A stretch of 64,000 nucleotides of DNA from Flavobacterium piscisymbiosum (GCF_020905295.1 NZ_JAJJMM010000001.1:496001-560000); one strand, 5' to 3'. Counted from the stretch's first letter, positions 44,651 to 53,476 are shown. Notes: a model not told the origin generated them from the sequence alone. Translations and numbers: made by a program.

Positions 44651-45002
44651 TGAGTTTTTTCTTTGATGTAATTATTATACTTTTAATGATTTTTAGTACT
44701 TCACCACATTGATTGTGCATCGATTCAAACTCTATTGCAGAAACATAGTTTGTTGCATTTAAAATTTCTAACCAATACATAGATTCATCACATTCTTTTT
44801 GAGAAATTGATAACTTATGAATAAAATCTGCCTTGCTTTGTGCGTTGACCGCTTCACGAACATTGGCACCAACAGAAGTAATAGAACGCAAAAATTGTTT
44901 ACTCATTATAAATTCCTTCTTTTCCGAAACTAACCATTTATAAAAATTAACTCCTCTAATAGCTAATTCAAAACTCTTAGTTTTCACAATACTCTCACTC
45001 AT
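44637..45002 (-). CDS. Four-helix-bundle protein (23S rRNA intervening-sequence type)
   Basis: 121 residues, four amphipathic helices. KSFELAIRGVNFYKWL, SKQFLRSITSVGANVREAVN, KADFIHKLSISQKECDESMYW and the final CGEVLKIIKSIII mark the S23/TIGR02436 four-helix-bundle family. In other bacteria members lie inside 23S rRNA genes or as accessory proteins next to retroelements; their molecular activity is not established. It sits between the SDR and SprT genes, with heptad repeats in inverted orientation at each end, and its C-terminus is encoded by the repeat. Confidence 0.88.
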   Translation of the reverse strand: MSESIVKTKSFELAIRGVNFYKWLVSEKKEFIMSKQFLRSITSVGANVREAVNAQSKADFIHKLSISQKECDESMYWLEILNATNYVSAIEFESMHNQCGEVLKIIKSIIITSKKKLIQNS

Positions 45003-45025
45003 AATTCATAATTTATAATTCATAA
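44998..45025. repeat. Heptad tract at the 5' side of the four-helix-bundle gene
   Basis: In phase: CTCATAA, TTCATAA, TTTATAA, TTCATAA. The first unit contains the CAT that is the start codon of the gene on the minus strand. The opposite tract at 44616-44650 is inverted relative to this one. Confidence 0.85.
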
Positions 45026-45029
45026 CTAA

Positions 45030-45707
45030 CTAAGGATTCGTAGACGAGACCTCTAACACTTTCCCATTAAAATATTTATTTCCATTTAATGTAAAATCAT
45101 AAATATAAGTTGCCATTCCTTCAGCAGAAATTGGCGCCTGATAACCTGGAAAAGCTTCATTTAGCATTTCTGTCTGAACTGAACCCAAAGCCAGAACATT
45201 AAATGAAATCCCTTGCTCTTTATATTCTTCAGCTAATAATTCGGTTAACGTAATTACTGCACCTTTACTTGAACTGTAAGCAGCCAATCCTGCGAATTTA
45301 AGACTTCCTCTTACACCACCAATTGAGCTAATTGTAACAACATGACTTCCTTTTTGAAGATAAGGCAAACAAATTCTGGTAAGATTTGCAACCGCAAAAA
45401 CATTCACCTTATAAATACTTTCAAAATCAGCCTGAGTGGTTTCTGCAAAAGGCTTCAATAATAAAGCGCCTGCATTATGCACTACAGCATCTACTTTTTT
45501 CCAGGTCGAAGAAAGAAAACCATCTACTTCCTGCAAAGCAGCTTCATCAGCCAAATCGACTGAAAGACAAGTGATGTTTTGATGTTCTAAAAGTGTCTGA
45601 GGTATTTTTCTGGAAATGGCCAAAACCTGATTTCCTGCATTAGCAAATTGTAACGCTAATTCGTAACCAATTCCTCTACTGGTTCCGGTAACAATAATAT
45701 TTTTCAT
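45030..45707 (-). CDS. SDR family oxidoreductase
   Basis: 225 residues. Nucleotide-binding loop IVTGTSRGIGYELALQF, VVHNAGALLL, the catalytic Ser and YSSSKGAV (Tyr-x3-Lys), and LALGSVQTEML near the end. A classical short-chain dehydrogenase/reductase; substrate unknown. CAAAAATA at 45712-45719 reads TATTTTTG on the minus strand, a possible -7 element very close to the start. It leads the unit with the four-helix-bundle and SprT genes. Confidence 0.88.
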   Translation of the reverse strand: MKNIIVTGTSRGIGYELALQFANAGNQVLAISRKIPQTLLEHQNITCLSVDLADEAALQEVDGFLSSTWKKVDAVVHNAGALLLKPFAETTQADFESIYKVNVFAVANLTRICLPYLQKGSHVVTISSIGGVRGSLKFAGLAAYSSSKGAVITLTELLAEEYKEQGISFNVLALGSVQTEMLNEAFPGYQAPISAEGMATYIYDFTLNGNKYFNGKVLEVSSTNP

Positions 45708-45742
45708 AAGGCAAAAATAAGCAAATCAGACAAAAAGACCGA

Positions 45743-46720
45743 TTATTTATTCATTGTAATTTCTTCTGTTGGCGTAGTAGCAATTTTTGTCACGGCTGGC
45801 AAAAACTCCTGAATAAAAGAAGTGATATGCGGAATGTCCATTACTTTAAATTCATCCGAAACATGATGATAGAAATCAAAGTTTTCAAAATCAAAAGTAC
45901 TTATCGATTGACACGGTTTCTTAAATACTTCGTAAAACGAATAATTATCTGATCTGTAAAACAATTCATAATGAGCTTCTTTTGGTAAAAACCCAATGGT
46001 CTTTTTACCGGTATATTCGTTTATCTTTTCTGCCATGTTCGATTTATCAAAACCGGTAATGTAAGCCAGATAATCGCGTTTCATTGGCACACCAATCATT
46101 TCGATATTGAGTTGCGCATATAAATTGAAGTTTTGCTTTTGAAGTTTCTGTACTAAACTTTTAGAACCTAACAAGCCTTTTTCTTCGCCGGCAAAAAACA
46201 CAAAAAGAATACTGCGTTTATTCGATTTTGTTTCACTAAAATATTTCGCTATTTCTGCAACAGCTGTAACTCCTGAAGCGTCATCGTTAGCACCATTATT
46301 AATTACATCATCCTGCTGCTTTTTCTCCAGACCAATATGATCATAATGCGCACTTAACACCACAAATTCTTTTTTAAGAACAGGATCAGTTCCTTCCAGA
46401 ACTCCAACAATATTATAGGCTGGTGATTTAAAATTAGTCAGGGTATCTCGATAAGAAGAAAAATAAGGTTTTACATTATTCTTCTTAAAAAAATCTTCCA
46501 AAAATACTGCTGCTTTTTCGATTCCTTTTGTTCCGGTTTCACGACCTTCTAATTCATCCGAAGAAAGATATTTTAGAAAATCCGACACTTCGTCTTCATT
46601 TACTTTATAGGTAATTTCAAGCGGTTTTGAAATCGATTTTGAAACTTGTTCGCTTACTGCAGTGGGATTTGACTTGCAGGCTAACAGAACAAACGGAAGA
46701 AGAAAGTATATTTTTTTCAT
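45743..46720 (-). CDS. M28 family aminopeptidase-like lipoprotein
   Basis: 325 residues. The signal peptide ends LLACKSN, a lipobox, so it is anchored to the envelope. The metal-binding motifs of family M28 are visible: LSAHYDHIG, NGANDDASGVTAVAEIA and FAGEEKGLLGSK, with the later His ligand in DFYHHVSDEF. It should remove N-terminal residues from peptides outside the cytoplasm. Confidence 0.9.
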   Translation of the reverse strand: MKKIYFLLPFVLLACKSNPTAVSEQVSKSISKPLEITYKVNEDEVSDFLKYLSSDELEGRETGTKGIEKAAVFLEDFFKKNNVKPYFSSYRDTLTNFKSPAYNIVGVLEGTDPVLKKEFVVLSAHYDHIGLEKKQQDDVINNGANDDASGVTAVAEIAKYFSETKSNKRSILFVFFAGEEKGLLGSKSLVQKLQKQNFNLYAQLNIEMIGVPMKRDYLAYITGFDKSNMAEKINEYTGKKTIGFLPKEAHYELFYRSDNYSFYEVFKKPCQSISTFDFENFDFYHHVSDEFKVMDIPHITSFIQEFLPAVTKIATTPTEEITMNK

Positions 46721-46795
46721 AAAATAAAAACTGAATGAATAGCTAAGTTATTGGTTTAAAAGTATAATATTCTGAAAATTAAAAAAAATCTCCAT

Positions 46796-46841
46796 AAAAA
46801 AACCCTTTCGATGCTAAAAAAGCTGAAAGGGTATTTTTTTA
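46796..46841 (-). terminator. Terminator after the acyl-CoA dehydrogenase gene
   Basis: Stem ACCCTTTC / GAAAGGGT with a 15-nt loop; A and T runs lie on both sides, so it can work on the minus strand. Confidence 0.75.
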
Positions 46842-46860
46842 TATAAAAACGAATTTTGGT

Positions 46861-48003
46861 TTATCCTGCAATTACAGATCTTGAAATTACAATTTTCTGA
46901 ATCTCTGAAGTTCCTTCATAGATCTGAGTAATTTTTGCATCGCGCATAAAACGCTCTACATGGTATTCTTTTACGTAACCATTTCCTCCGTGAATCTGAA
47001 CCGCTTCTACAGCCGTATCCATTGCCACTTGCGAAGCAAATAATTTTGCCATTGCACCACTTACATCGTAGTTTTTATGTTGGTCTTTGTCCCAAGCTGC
47101 TTTCATACATAAATGGCGTGCTGCTTCTATATTCACCGCCATATCTGCCAATTTAAAAGCAATGGCTTGGTGATTGCAGATTTCAGTTCCAAAAGCTTTA
47201 CGTTCTCTCGAATATTTCAAAGCCAACTCATAAGCTCCTGAAGCAATTCCTAACGCCTGAGACGCAATTCCGATACGTCCGCCAGCAAGGGTTTTCATTG
47301 CAAATTTGAATCCGAAACCGTCTTCTCCAATTCTGTTTTCTTTAGGAACTTTTACATCACTAAACATTAAAGAGTGTGTATCAGAACCGCGAATTCCCAT
47401 CTTTTGTTCTTTTGGACCAATAGAAAAGCCTGGCATATCTTTGGTCATGATCAACGCATTAATTCCTTTGTGTTTTAATTCAGGATGTGTTTGAGCAATT
47501 ACCAAATAAACTGATGCTGTGTTTCCGTTTGTAATCCAGTTTTTTGTTCCGTTTACAATATAGTGATCTCCCATATCTACCGCAGTAGTTTTTTGCGAAG
47601 TTGCATCACTACCCGCTTCCGGCTCACTTAAACAAAATGCTCCGTGAATTTCACCAGAGGCTAAACCCGGTAAATATTTTTGTTTTTGTTCTTCGGTTCC
47701 AAATTCCTGCAAACCCCAACAAACTAATGAGTTGTTTACAGACATGACTACAGAAGCTGATGCATCAACTTTTGAGATTTCCTCCATAGCAATAACATAT
47801 GAAATCGCATCCAGACCGCTACCTCCGTATTTAGGATCAACCATCATTCCCATGAATCCTAGTTGTCCCATTTTTTTTACTTGCTCAGTCGGAAAAATTT
47901 GCTTTTCGTCACGTTCAATAACGCCCGGTAACAATTCGTTTTGAGCAAAATCTCTGGCAGCTTGTTGAATCATTAAATGTTCTTCGGTCAGATTGAAATC
48001 CAT
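46861..48003 (-). CDS. Acyl-CoA dehydrogenase
   Basis: 380 residues, normal length. It catalyses the alpha-beta oxidation of acyl-CoA with FAD. Motifs: CLSEPEAGSDATSQ and NGTKNWITNG for FAD binding, RKAFGTEICNHQAIAFK, and YEGTSEIQKIVISR at the C-terminus with the catalytic Glu. The short-chain (butyryl-CoA) type is likely from the overall pattern, but chain length cannot be proven. The gene stands alone. Confidence 0.94.
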   Translation of the reverse strand: MDFNLTEEHLMIQQAARDFAQNELLPGVIERDEKQIFPTEQVKKMGQLGFMGMMVDPKYGGSGLDAISYVIAMEEISKVDASASVVMSVNNSLVCWGLQEFGTEEQKQKYLPGLASGEIHGAFCLSEPEAGSDATSQKTTAVDMGDHYIVNGTKNWITNGNTASVYLVIAQTHPELKHKGINALIMTKDMPGFSIGPKEQKMGIRGSDTHSLMFSDVKVPKENRIGEDGFGFKFAMKTLAGGRIGIASQALGIASGAYELALKYSRERKAFGTEICNHQAIAFKLADMAVNIEAARHLCMKAAWDKDQHKNYDVSGAMAKLFASQVAMDTAVEAVQIHGGNGYVKEYHVERFMRDAKITQIYEGTSEIQKIVISRSVIAG

Positions 48004-48454
48004 AGTTATATTGTTTTATTATTTCCCCTAAACCAAATTTTTAAAATTTTGCTTAGCTGATGGTTATTTTTGTTTTTTGAATTGTTTTTATTTCCTTAAA
48101 AAAGGCTTTCAAAGATAATTTTTAAATGTGGAATTAACAATGCGTGCATATAAATTTAAGAGATTTGCAACAATTACGATATCGTTTTCGTAATAATAAT
48201 GAAATTTAGCAATACAGACGCTAAGTTTGCAACGTTTTCTGTAAAATTGAAGAATATAATTACAGTTAAAAACGAGGTCCAGTAGGATGTTTGGTTAATT
48301 TACCAGAGCAAAAAGATTAAACAAGTCATAAAACACGTAAATCTACGTAAAACAAGTCTTACTAATTTGATTATTAATTAAATACAATAAAAAAACTTGA
48401 ATGCCGTAAGAAAAAAACTCTCGAATAAACGACGTTTAATTGATAAATTAACAT
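48004..48454. other. Intergenic region between divergent genes
   Basis: About 450 nt, A+T-rich. I see a small palindrome, ATTACGA-N8-TCGTAAT (48173-48194), and a direct repeat of AAACAAGTC (near 48319 and 48350). No gene recognised. Confidence 0.4.
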
Positions 48455-48462
48455 TATTTTTG
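48455..48462 (+). promoter_or_regulatory. Probable -7 element before the chalcone-isomerase-like gene
   Basis: TATTTTTG, 26 nt before the ATG. The -33 position shows GTTT rather than TTG. Confidence 0.5.
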
Positions 48463-48488
48463 CCTAAAAATTATAAAATTGACAGAAC

Positions 48489-49064
48489 ATGAAAAAGATT
48501 TTACTATTACTCACTCTCCTTTTAAGCATACAATTTTCTACGGTCTCTGCCCAAACTCAATTAGAAGTAAATGGCGTTACGGTTCCTAGAAAAATTGAAT
48601 TTCAAAACAAAACTTTGCAACTTAACGGAGCCGGAGGAAGATCTAAAATGTGGCTCGAAGTTTATGTTCAGGCATTGTATTTATCTCAATTAAGTCAGGA
48701 TCCTCAATTTATTATTGACAGTGATACTGAGATGGCTATTCGAATTGAAATTACATCATCAATGGTTTCTTCAAACAAATTAACGAAAGCAATGAATACT
48801 GGTTTCGAAAAATCGGCAGGAAGTAATCTTGAAGAATTGCGACCAAGAATAGAAGATTTTAAAAAACTGCTCAGCGATGCTATTAAAGAAAAAGATGTTT
48901 TTGTTTTAGGTTACAATCCGCTTGATCAAACTATCAATGTTTATAAAAATGAAGTTTTGAAGGGAAAAGTTCCCGGATTCGATTTCAAAAAAGCATTGTT
49001 CGGAATCTGGCTTTCTAATAAACCGGTAGACGAAACACTGAAAAAACATTTATTAGGAATATAA
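48489..49064 (+). CDS. Chalcone-isomerase-like periplasmic protein
   Basis: 191 residues. The signal peptide is MKKILLLLTLLLSIQFSTVSA. The mature part begins LEVNGVTVPRKIEFQNKTLQ and has MWLEVYVQALYL and FDFKKALFGIWLSNKPVDE, the pattern of the bacterial chalcone-isomerase-like family. These proteins have the isomerase fold but most lack its activity; they may bind fatty acids. A strong terminator follows. Confidence 0.88.
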   Translation: MKKILLLLTLLLSIQFSTVSAQTQLEVNGVTVPRKIEFQNKTLQLNGAGGRSKMWLEVYVQALYLSQLSQDPQFIIDSDTEMAIRIEITSSMVSSNKLTKAMNTGFEKSAGSNLEELRPRIEDFKKLLSDAIKEKDVFVLGYNPLDQTINVYKNEVLKGKVPGFDFKKALFGIWLSNKPVDETLKKHLLGI

Positions 49065-49090
49065 AAATTCTACTAAATTTTATAGAATAT

Positions 49091-49130
49091 GAAAGCCGAA
49101 AACAATTTGTTTTCGGCTTTCTTTTTTTTG
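49091..49130 (+). terminator. Terminator after the chalcone-isomerase-like gene
   Basis: Stem GAAAGCCGAAAAC / GTTTTCGGCTTTC with a 5-nt loop, then TTTTTTTT. Confidence 0.9.
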
Positions 49131-49210
49131 TTTGTTAAAATTGCAACAGAATACATTATTCGCATTATTCTATTTTATACTTTTACGCAAACTAAACATA
49201 TCTCAACAAA

Positions 49211-50437
49211 ATGAAAGATTTATTACAGCAATTTGAAAATAAAGAGCCTGAAATTGTTTTTAACTGGAAAGATTCTGAAACTGAAGCTGAAGGTTGGACT
49301 GTTATTAATTCACTTCGCGGAGGAGCTGCAGGTGGAGGAACAAGAATGAGAAAAGGCTTGGATATGAATGAAGTTTTATCATTGGCCAAAACAATGGAAG
49401 TGAAGTTTTCGGTTTCTGGTCCTGCAATTGGAGGCGCAAAATCCGGAATTAATTTTGACCCGAATGATCCTCGTAAAAAAGGTGTTTTGCAACGTTGGTA
49501 CAAAGCTGTTTCTCCTTTATTAAAAAGTTATTACGGAACCGGTGGAGATTTGAATGTGGATGAAATTCACGAAGTAATCCCAATGACGGAAGAATGTGGT
49601 GTTTGGCATCCGCAGGAAGGTGTTTTTAACGGACATTTTAAACCAACCGAAGCAGATAAAATTAATAGAATTGGTCAATTACGTCAGGGTGTAATTAAGG
49701 TGATTGAAAACCCTAAGTTCTCTCCGGATGTAACTCGTAAATATACTGTTGCCGACATGATTACTGGTTATGGCGTTGCCGAAGCGGTTCGTCATTTCTA
49801 CGCAACATATGGCGGAGACATAAAAGGTAAAAAAGCAATTGTACAAGGTTTTGGAAACGTAGGTTCCGCTGCCGCTTTTTACCTTGCTGAAATGGGCGCA
49901 AAAGTGATTGGGATTATTGACCGTGATGGTGGACTAATCAAAGAAGAAGGTTTTTCTTTTGAAGAAATTAGAACTTTATTCCTTAATAAAGACGGTAATA
50001 AATTAGTAGCTGATAACATGATTCCGTTTGAAGAAATCAACTCTAAAATATGGACGATTGGTGCTGAAATTTTCACACCCTGCGCTGCATCAAGATTGGT
50101 ACAACAAACTCAAATTGACAGCCTGATCGCAAACGGATTAGAGGTTATTTCTTGTGGTGCGAATGTTCCTTTTGCTGACAAGGAAATTTTCTTTGGTTCT
50201 ATTATGGAAGAAGTGGATCATAAAGTAAGTTTGATTCCTGATTTTATTTCGAACTGCGGAATGGCAAGAGTTTTTGCTTATTTTATGGAGAAAAAAGTAC
50301 AAATGACGGATGAGGCTATTTTTAATGATACTTCTGAAATTATAAAAAATGCGATTGTAAAAGCTCATGCTTTAAATCCATCTAAAACAAATATTAGTGC
50401 AACTGCTTTTGAAATTGCATTGAAACAATTAGTATAA
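49211..50437 (+). CDS. Glu/Leu/Phe/Val dehydrogenase
   Basis: 408 residues. Oxidative deamination of an amino acid with NAD(P). The catalytic region reads GGGTRMRKGLDMNEVLSLAK and GPAIGGAKSGINFDP, and the coenzyme-binding domain has VQGFGNVGSAAAFYLAEMGA. It is shorter than a classical Glu dehydrogenase (about 450) and nearer to Leu/Phe-type enzymes (about 360), so the amino acid is uncertain. Its own terminator follows. Confidence 0.9.
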   Translation: MKDLLQQFENKEPEIVFNWKDSETEAEGWTVINSLRGGAAGGGTRMRKGLDMNEVLSLAKTMEVKFSVSGPAIGGAKSGINFDPNDPRKKGVLQRWYKAVSPLLKSYYGTGGDLNVDEIHEVIPMTEECGVWHPQEGVFNGHFKPTEADKINRIGQLRQGVIKVIENPKFSPDVTRKYTVADMITGYGVAEAVRHFYATYGGDIKGKKAIVQGFGNVGSAAAFYLAEMGAKVIGIIDRDGGLIKEEGFSFEEIRTLFLNKDGNKLVADNMIPFEEINSKIWTIGAEIFTPCAASRLVQQTQIDSLIANGLEVISCGANVPFADKEIFFGSIMEEVDHKVSLIPDFISNCGMARVFAYFMEKKVQMTDEAIFNDTSEIIKNAIVKAHALNPSKTNISATAFEIALKQLV

Positions 50438-50455
50438 TTTTTTATACTTTCATTC

Positions 50456-50490
50456 TAAACGAGTCAAATAATCTTTGGCTCGTTTTTTTT
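50456..50490 (+). terminator. Terminator after the amino acid dehydrogenase gene
   Basis: Stem AAACGAGTCAAA / TTTGGCTCGTTT (one G-T pair) with a 5-nt loop, then TTTTT. Confidence 0.85.
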
Positions 50491-50497
50491 GAGATCT

Positions 50498-50646
50498 AAC
50501 CGCGAAGTTCGCAAGGATTTTACGCAAGGAACGCTAATTTATTTCTCGCAAAGTCGCAGAGTCGCAAAGTTTTTCTTTTTAAATTTTTCTTTGCGACTCT
50601 GCGACTTTGCGAGATTAAAACAAACAGCTTTGCGAACTTTGCAGTT
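50498..50646. repeat. Nested inverted repeat with octamer units
   Basis: Inner arms 50544-50569 and 50589-50614 are perfect 26-bp complements containing TCGCAAAG, TCGCAGAG, TCGCAAAG (three octamers). Outer arms near 50498 and 50628 (AACCGCGAAGTTCGCAAGG and AACTGCAAAGTTCGCAAAG in complement) match at 16 of 19 positions. No protein frame is credible inside it. Confidence 0.9.
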
Positions 50647-50726
50647 AAATTCTCTCGCATATTCTAAACAATTTTTACTACTTTTAAACGTTTTTATTAA
50701 ATACTATTACAAAACTCAGAATCAAA

Positions 50727-51629
50727 ATGACTTTTACGGATTCTTCAGATAAAAAGAAATCGCTACTAATATCTACAGCTATTTATGCTGTTTTGTTGTT
50801 GCTTTTATTTTTCATTCGTTTTTGGCCTCCTTATAATCCGGAGAACAATGCTGCACTTGCTTCAGGCGGTGGCGGTGGCGGCGTGACGGTTAATTTTGGG
50901 GATAGTGATTTAGGATCCGGAGCTAATTATAAGAGTGAAGTTTTAAACGTAAAAAACAACGTAAAACAAGCTCCTGCAAAAGCTACTCCAGACGAAGCGA
51001 TTATTACACAGGAAAACACAAAAGACGATGCTAATGACGTAATAATTCCGACAAAAGAAAAGCCTAAAAAAGCTACTCCTGTTGTAAAACCGGAAGCTAA
51101 ACCTGTTCCTGAAAAACCAAAAGTTTCTAATTCTACCAATGATGCTTTGTCAAGTATTTTAAAAGGATCGAACAAAGGTGGCGATGGTGATGATAAAGTA
51201 GCAGGAAATAAAGGAAAAGCTAACGGAAGTTTAGGTTCTAACGGATATTATGGCGCCGGAGGTTCCGGTGGCGGAACTGGCGGTGGAAACGGTACCGGAA
51301 ATGGAGTTGGTACAGGAAGCGGTTATGGAGCCGGAAGCGGGGGTGGTTCTGGTGGCGGATCAGGATACTCTTTAGGAACCAGAAAGGCCTTGTCGAAACC
51401 TGCACCAAAATATACTTGTAATGAAGAAGGAAGAGTTGTTGTTGAAATCACGGTAGATCAAAACGGAAAAACGATTAGTGCAACTCCAGGAATAAAAGGT
51501 ACTACAAATACGGCAAGATGTTTACTTGATCAGGCGAAGATTGCTGCCATGAATACAAAATGGGAGGCTGATGCTGATGCTGCGGCGAAACAAGTTGGTA
51601 AGATTATTTATAATTTTAGTTTGGATTAA
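50727..51629 (+). CDS. TonB-type energy transducer
   Basis: 300 residues. One membrane segment near the start (residues 13-30), a periplasmic Pro/Lys-rich linker (KEKPKKATPVVKPEAKPVPE), a very Gly-rich stretch, and a C-terminal TonB-like domain: KPAPKYTCNEEGRVVVEITV and AAKQVGKIIYNFSLD. It should link the ExbB-ExbD proton channel to TonB-dependent receptors. The exbB and exbD genes are close by but on the opposite strand, with a small gene between. Confidence 0.85.
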   Translation: MTFTDSSDKKKSLLISTAIYAVLLLLLFFIRFWPPYNPENNAALASGGGGGGVTVNFGDSDLGSGANYKSEVLNVKNNVKQAPAKATPDEAIITQENTKDDANDVIIPTKEKPKKATPVVKPEAKPVPEKPKVSNSTNDALSSILKGSNKGGDGDDKVAGNKGKANGSLGSNGYYGAGGSGGGTGGGNGTGNGVGTGSGYGAGSGGGSGGGSGYSLGTRKALSKPAPKYTCNEEGRVVVEITVDQNGKTISATPGIKGTTNTARCLLDQAKIAAMNTKWEADADAAAKQVGKIIYNFSLD

Positions 51630-51635
51630 GAAACA

Positions 51636-51665
51636 CGAATTGCACGGATTTACACTAATTTTAAT
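51636..51665. repeat. Half-copy of the CACGAATT intergenic repeat
   Basis: CACGAATTGCACGGATTTAC followed by ACTAATTTT resembles one arm of the inverted repeat at 28070-28140, but no opposite arm follows. Confidence 0.55.
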
Positions 51666-51671
51666 AAATAT

Positions 51672-51709
51672 AAAAAAGGCTTTCTGAAATATTTCAGAAA
51701 GCCTTTTTT
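51672..51709. terminator. Bidirectional terminator
   Basis: Stem AAAGGCTTTCTGAAA / TTTCAGAAAGCCTTT around a minimal loop, with A and T runs on both sides, between convergent genes. Confidence 0.9.
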
Positions 51710-51716
51710 AATACCA

Positions 51717-52373
51717 TTATTTTCTAAAAAACTGTAATTGTTTTAATCTAATCTTAGCTCCCTCCAAATCATAATTACTTTTAGGCAATTGTTCAACTAA
51801 TTCATATTCTCCAAATCTTAATTGCCTCACATTTGGTCCATTATCAATCAAATTAAGCTCTCTACAAGATCTGCACCTTACTATTAAAAAATCAGAATCT
51901 AAAATCGTATTTTCTCTTGCTAAAATAAAAGTCTCTAAGTTCGAATTACACTTAATACAATTTTGAGACAATATTTCCAAAATTTTCTCTTTTACTTTAA
52001 AAAAACTTGAAATTCTAAAAACATAAGCAAGAAAATTTCCATAAAGCCAAATGTTTAATTCATTTTTAAAATCAATCTCAATTTCTTTTGAAATCGCATA
52101 AAAGATATCACAAATAAATTCTCTTTCTTCCGTATCAAATTTAAAACGCTCGAAACTCTTTAAGCCTTTATTCAATTCTTTGTTCAATATTTCAAGAGAA
52201 GAATCACTTTTTACCAAAATAATTAAAGAACTTAAACATGAATTAAACCTAGATTCCATGTACTCACATAAATCAGAATCTGAAGGAATTAATCCTCTGT
52301 TATCCCATTCTGAATCCGCAAACTTTTTTTTATCTAATAAGAATTGAAGCCTATCTAATTTTGAATTACTCAT
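51717..52373 (-). CDS. Protein with a Cys4 zinc-ribbon-like end, unknown family
   Basis: 218 residues. The N-terminal ~140 residues are helical and unrecognised. Near the C-terminus CIKCNSNLETF and VRCRSCRELNLI provide two CxxC pairs, as in a zinc ribbon. It starts 8 nt after exbD on the same strand, so it may be the third gene of the exbB-exbD transcript; no link to TonB is known. Confidence 0.7.
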   Translation of the reverse strand: MSNSKLDRLQFLLDKKKFADSEWDNRGLIPSDSDLCEYMESRFNSCLSSLIILVKSDSSLEILNKELNKGLKSFERFKFDTEEREFICDIFYAISKEIEIDFKNELNIWLYGNFLAYVFRISSFFKVKEKILEILSQNCIKCNSNLETFILARENTILDSDFLIVRCRSCRELNLIDNGPNVRQLRFGEYELVEQLPKSNYDLEGAKIRLKQLQFFRK

Positions 52374-52381
52374 TTTTAAAT

Positions 52382-52777
52382 CTACTTCGGACTTGTTGCA
52401 ATCACAAACTTTAAATTGTTCTTCACTCCTATTTGCAATACATCTACTAAATCCTGTACTTGCAGATTGAACGGAATTCGAACGACAACGGTTTGTTCTT
52501 TGTCTGCTCCTATTTTTGACATTAGACTGGTTTCGAGATTTTCGAAATCTACGGGTTCTTTGTCGATGTAGAATTTTTTATCTTCGGTAACTGATAAACT
52601 GATCAGCTGTTTGTTTGTTTTTTCATTTGATTTCGCTTTTGGCAACGTCATTTTGATAACATTAGGGTTTGCAAGTGTTGAGATTATAAGGAAAAACAAC
52701 AGCAGGAAAAACATAATATCACTTAATGATGAAGTCGCCACTTCGGCATGAAATCTTCTTTTTCTCTTAATAGACAT
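52382..52777 (-). CDS. exbD: ExbD-type biopolymer transport protein
   Basis: 131 residues. A short cytoplasmic start (KRKRRFHAEVATSSLSDIMF), one membrane helix with the conserved Asp near its start, and a periplasmic domain with FYIDKEPVDFENLETSL and KFVIATSPK. It forms the proton channel with ExbB and drives TonB. Its start is 3 nt from the end of exbB. Confidence 0.9.
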   Translation of the reverse strand: MSIKRKRRFHAEVATSSLSDIMFFLLLFFLIISTLANPNVIKMTLPKAKSNEKTNKQLISLSVTEDKKFYIDKEPVDFENLETSLMSKIGADKEQTVVVRIPFNLQVQDLVDVLQIGVKNNLKFVIATSPK

Positions 52778-52780
52778 ACC

Positions 52781-53476
52781 TTATGCTCTTTGAATTATAT
52801 TGACAAATTCTAATATTTGTTTTTGGATTTTTAAAGCAAAATCATCAATTTTTCCGTTTAATAAATGGTAAGCGCTATAGGCAATAATACCTACAATAAG
52901 TCCTGAACCGGAACTGATCATTTTTTCGTATAAACCTCCGGAAATGTTTCCGATACTAATATTTTCTGTTACTGAGATGCTGTAGAAGATTTTGATTACT
53001 CCTGAAATTGTTCCGATAAATCCTAACGTTGGTGCGATACCGGCGATAAGTCCCAGATGACCTAAACGTCGTTCCATTTCGCCAATTTCGATATCGGCAG
53101 CACGGTCCATGTTTGATTCGATTTCGGCAATTGGTCTTCCTATTACGAGAACTCCTTCTTTTAGAATATTTCCTGCAGCGGTATTGCTTCTTTCTACAAT
53201 TGTTCTGGCCAATTCGATATTGCCGGCGTTTAGTTTGTCTCCTACATCCTGCATTAATCGTGCATCGATTTTAGAGGCTTTACTGATATATAGATAACGT
53301 TCTATAATAACGTAAAAGGTGTAGAATAATAATAGGGCAATTGGGATTAGGAAAAAACCTCCTTTTAAGATAAATCCTAAAACTGAGATTTCGGTATTTG
53401 GTGCAATTTTTTCGATAACTACGTTTGATGCGGCGTTTGCAATGGTGTCTGTTTGTAATTGAATAAAACTAAACAT
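52781..53476 (-). CDS. exbB: MotA/TolQ/ExbB family proton channel protein
   Basis: 231 residues with three membrane helices. A first helix at about residues 34-58 precedes a cytoplasmic stretch, and the two later helices lie in GIAPTLGFIGTISGVIKIF and SSGSGLIVGIIAYSAYHLL, the conserved pore. It forms a proton channel with ExbD. It is divergent from folC; no clear -7 element is seen. Confidence 0.9.
   Translation of the reverse strand: MFSFIQLQTDTIANAASNVVIEKIAPNTEISVLGFILKGGFFLIPIALLLFYTFYVIIERYLYISKASKIDARLMQDVGDKLNAGNIELARTIVERSNTAAGNILKEGVLVIGRPIAEIESNMDRAADIEIGEMERRLGHLGLIAGIAPTLGFIGTISGVIKIFYSISVTENISIGNISGGLYEKMISSGSGLIVGIIAYSAYHLLNGKIDDFALKIQKQILEFVNIIQRA

Noticed and set aside
48173..48194. 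ATTACGA-N8-TCGTAAT palindrome as an operator
   Set aside because: A single copy with 7-bp arms in A+T-rich DNA is not enough; no second copy was found.
50489..50752. Frame across the nested inverted repeat
   Set aside because: It reads through both arms of the repeat and overlaps the TonB gene; the translation is repeat-derived.
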